This document shows positions 6,048 to 6,356 of a stretch of 6,356 nt of DNA, piece after piece. Origin of the DNA: Hyphomicrobiales bacterium. Lineage in GTDB: Bacteria > Pseudomonadota > Alphaproteobacteria > Rhizobiales > JAJFHR01. Both the position numbers and the translations under genes were made by a program. The stretch spans positions 1 through 6,356 of the forward strand of contig JAJFHR010000439.1 of NCBI GenBank assembly GCA_021775515.1. Direction: 5' to 3'. The notes beneath the pieces were generated by a model. That model had not been told where the DNA came from, searched no databases, and saw nothing but the letters and a program-made list of their open reading frames with translations. The stretch's first letter is position 1. Every line of letters begins with the position of its first letter.

Positions 6048-6356
6048 ATGCCAAAGTTGATCATAGATGGCACCGAAATTGAGGCTGATAATGGCCTGAC
6101 GCTGATCCAGGCGTGTGAGCAGGCTGGCGTGGAAATACCCCGGTTTTGCTATCATGAGCGCCTGTCGGTTGCTGGTAATTGCCGGATGTGTCTGGTTGAA
6201 GTCAAGGGAATGCCCAAGCCCCTGGCGTCTTGTGCTATCGGCGTAAATGATCTTCGGCCAGGACCTAACGGCGAATTGCCTGAAGTTATAACCAAATCCC
6301 CGACCGTAAAAAAAGCACGCGAAGGGGTGATGGAATTTTTGTTGATCAATCACCCG
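6048..6356 (+). CDS. nuoG: NADH-quinone oxidoreductase subunit G (75-kDa), N-terminal part, cut by window end
   Basis: Largest peripheral-arm subunit, relaying electrons from NuoF through several Fe-S clusters. Only the first 103 codons are in the window and the frame stays open at the edge. They encode the N-terminal plant-type ferredoxin domain with the N1b [2Fe-2S] ligands Cys34, Cys45, Cys48 (CYHE, then NCRMC) and Cys62 (ASCA). The segment VNDLRPGPNGELPEV (66-80) and the start of the next domain, KKAREGVMEFLLINHP (88-103), match alphaproteobacterial NuoG. The His/Cys cluster N5 and the later Cys motifs should lie just past the edge. ATG 6048 gives the canonical N-terminus (MPKLIIDG). GGGAA (6034-6038) lies 9 bases before it. 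It is the continuation of the same operon, 25 bases after the DUF3291-like gene. Confidence 0.97.
   Translation, partial: MPKLIIDGTEIEADNGLTLIQACEQAGVEIPRFCYHERLSVAGNCRMCLVEVKGMPKPLASCAIGVNDLRPGPNGELPEVITKSPTVKKAREGVMEFLLINHP

Overview
The window carries the 3' end of a tRNA gene (probably tRNA-Asp), a gene-free stretch of about 360 bases, and then the first seven genes of a respiratory complex I (NADH:ubiquinone oxidoreductase) operon, all on the + strand: nuoA, nuoB, nuoC, nuoD, nuoE, nuoF, a DUF3291-like gene, and the first 103 codons of nuoG, which runs off the right edge. Base composition looks close to balanced, by eye.

The organism is most likely an alphaproteobacterium. nuoC and nuoD are separate genes rather than the fused nuoCD of E. 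coli. NuoB, NuoD, NuoF and NuoG read like the alphaproteobacterial/mitochondrial type. NuoE has the long Lys/Ala/Pro-rich linker and C-terminal helix-hairpin-helix domain that I associate with alphaproteobacteria. I cannot resolve the order from the sequence alone.

Layout: 1-27 is the tRNA end. 28-387 is the leader region, with a GGTTAACA tandem/dyad element at 243-259 and no confident promoter. 388-1977 holds nuoA (membrane subunit), nuoB (cluster N2) and nuoC (30-kDa subunit). 2016-3194 is nuoD (quinone-site subunit). 3191-3241 holds a 16-codon hydrophobic micro-ORF whose start overlaps the nuoD stop. 3248-5552 holds nuoE and nuoF (NADH-oxidising module: N1a, FMN, N3). 5549-6022 is the DUF3291-like gene, coupled to nuoF by a GTGA overlap. 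6048 to the end is nuoG (cluster N1b motif visible).

Together the genes encode the peripheral arm that carries electrons from NADH through FMN and Fe-S clusters to quinone, plus the first membrane-arm subunit. The remaining membrane genes (nuoH-N) presumably lie downstream. All ligand motifs I could check are intact, so the complex looks functional. The least ordinary elements are the DUF3291-like gene inserted between nuoF and nuoG, the HhH-tailed NuoE, the nuoD-nuoE micro-ORF with a nine-T run, and the GTTAAC dyad upstream of nuoA. I see no mobile element, CRISPR array or defence system; this is mostly a core housekeeping locus.
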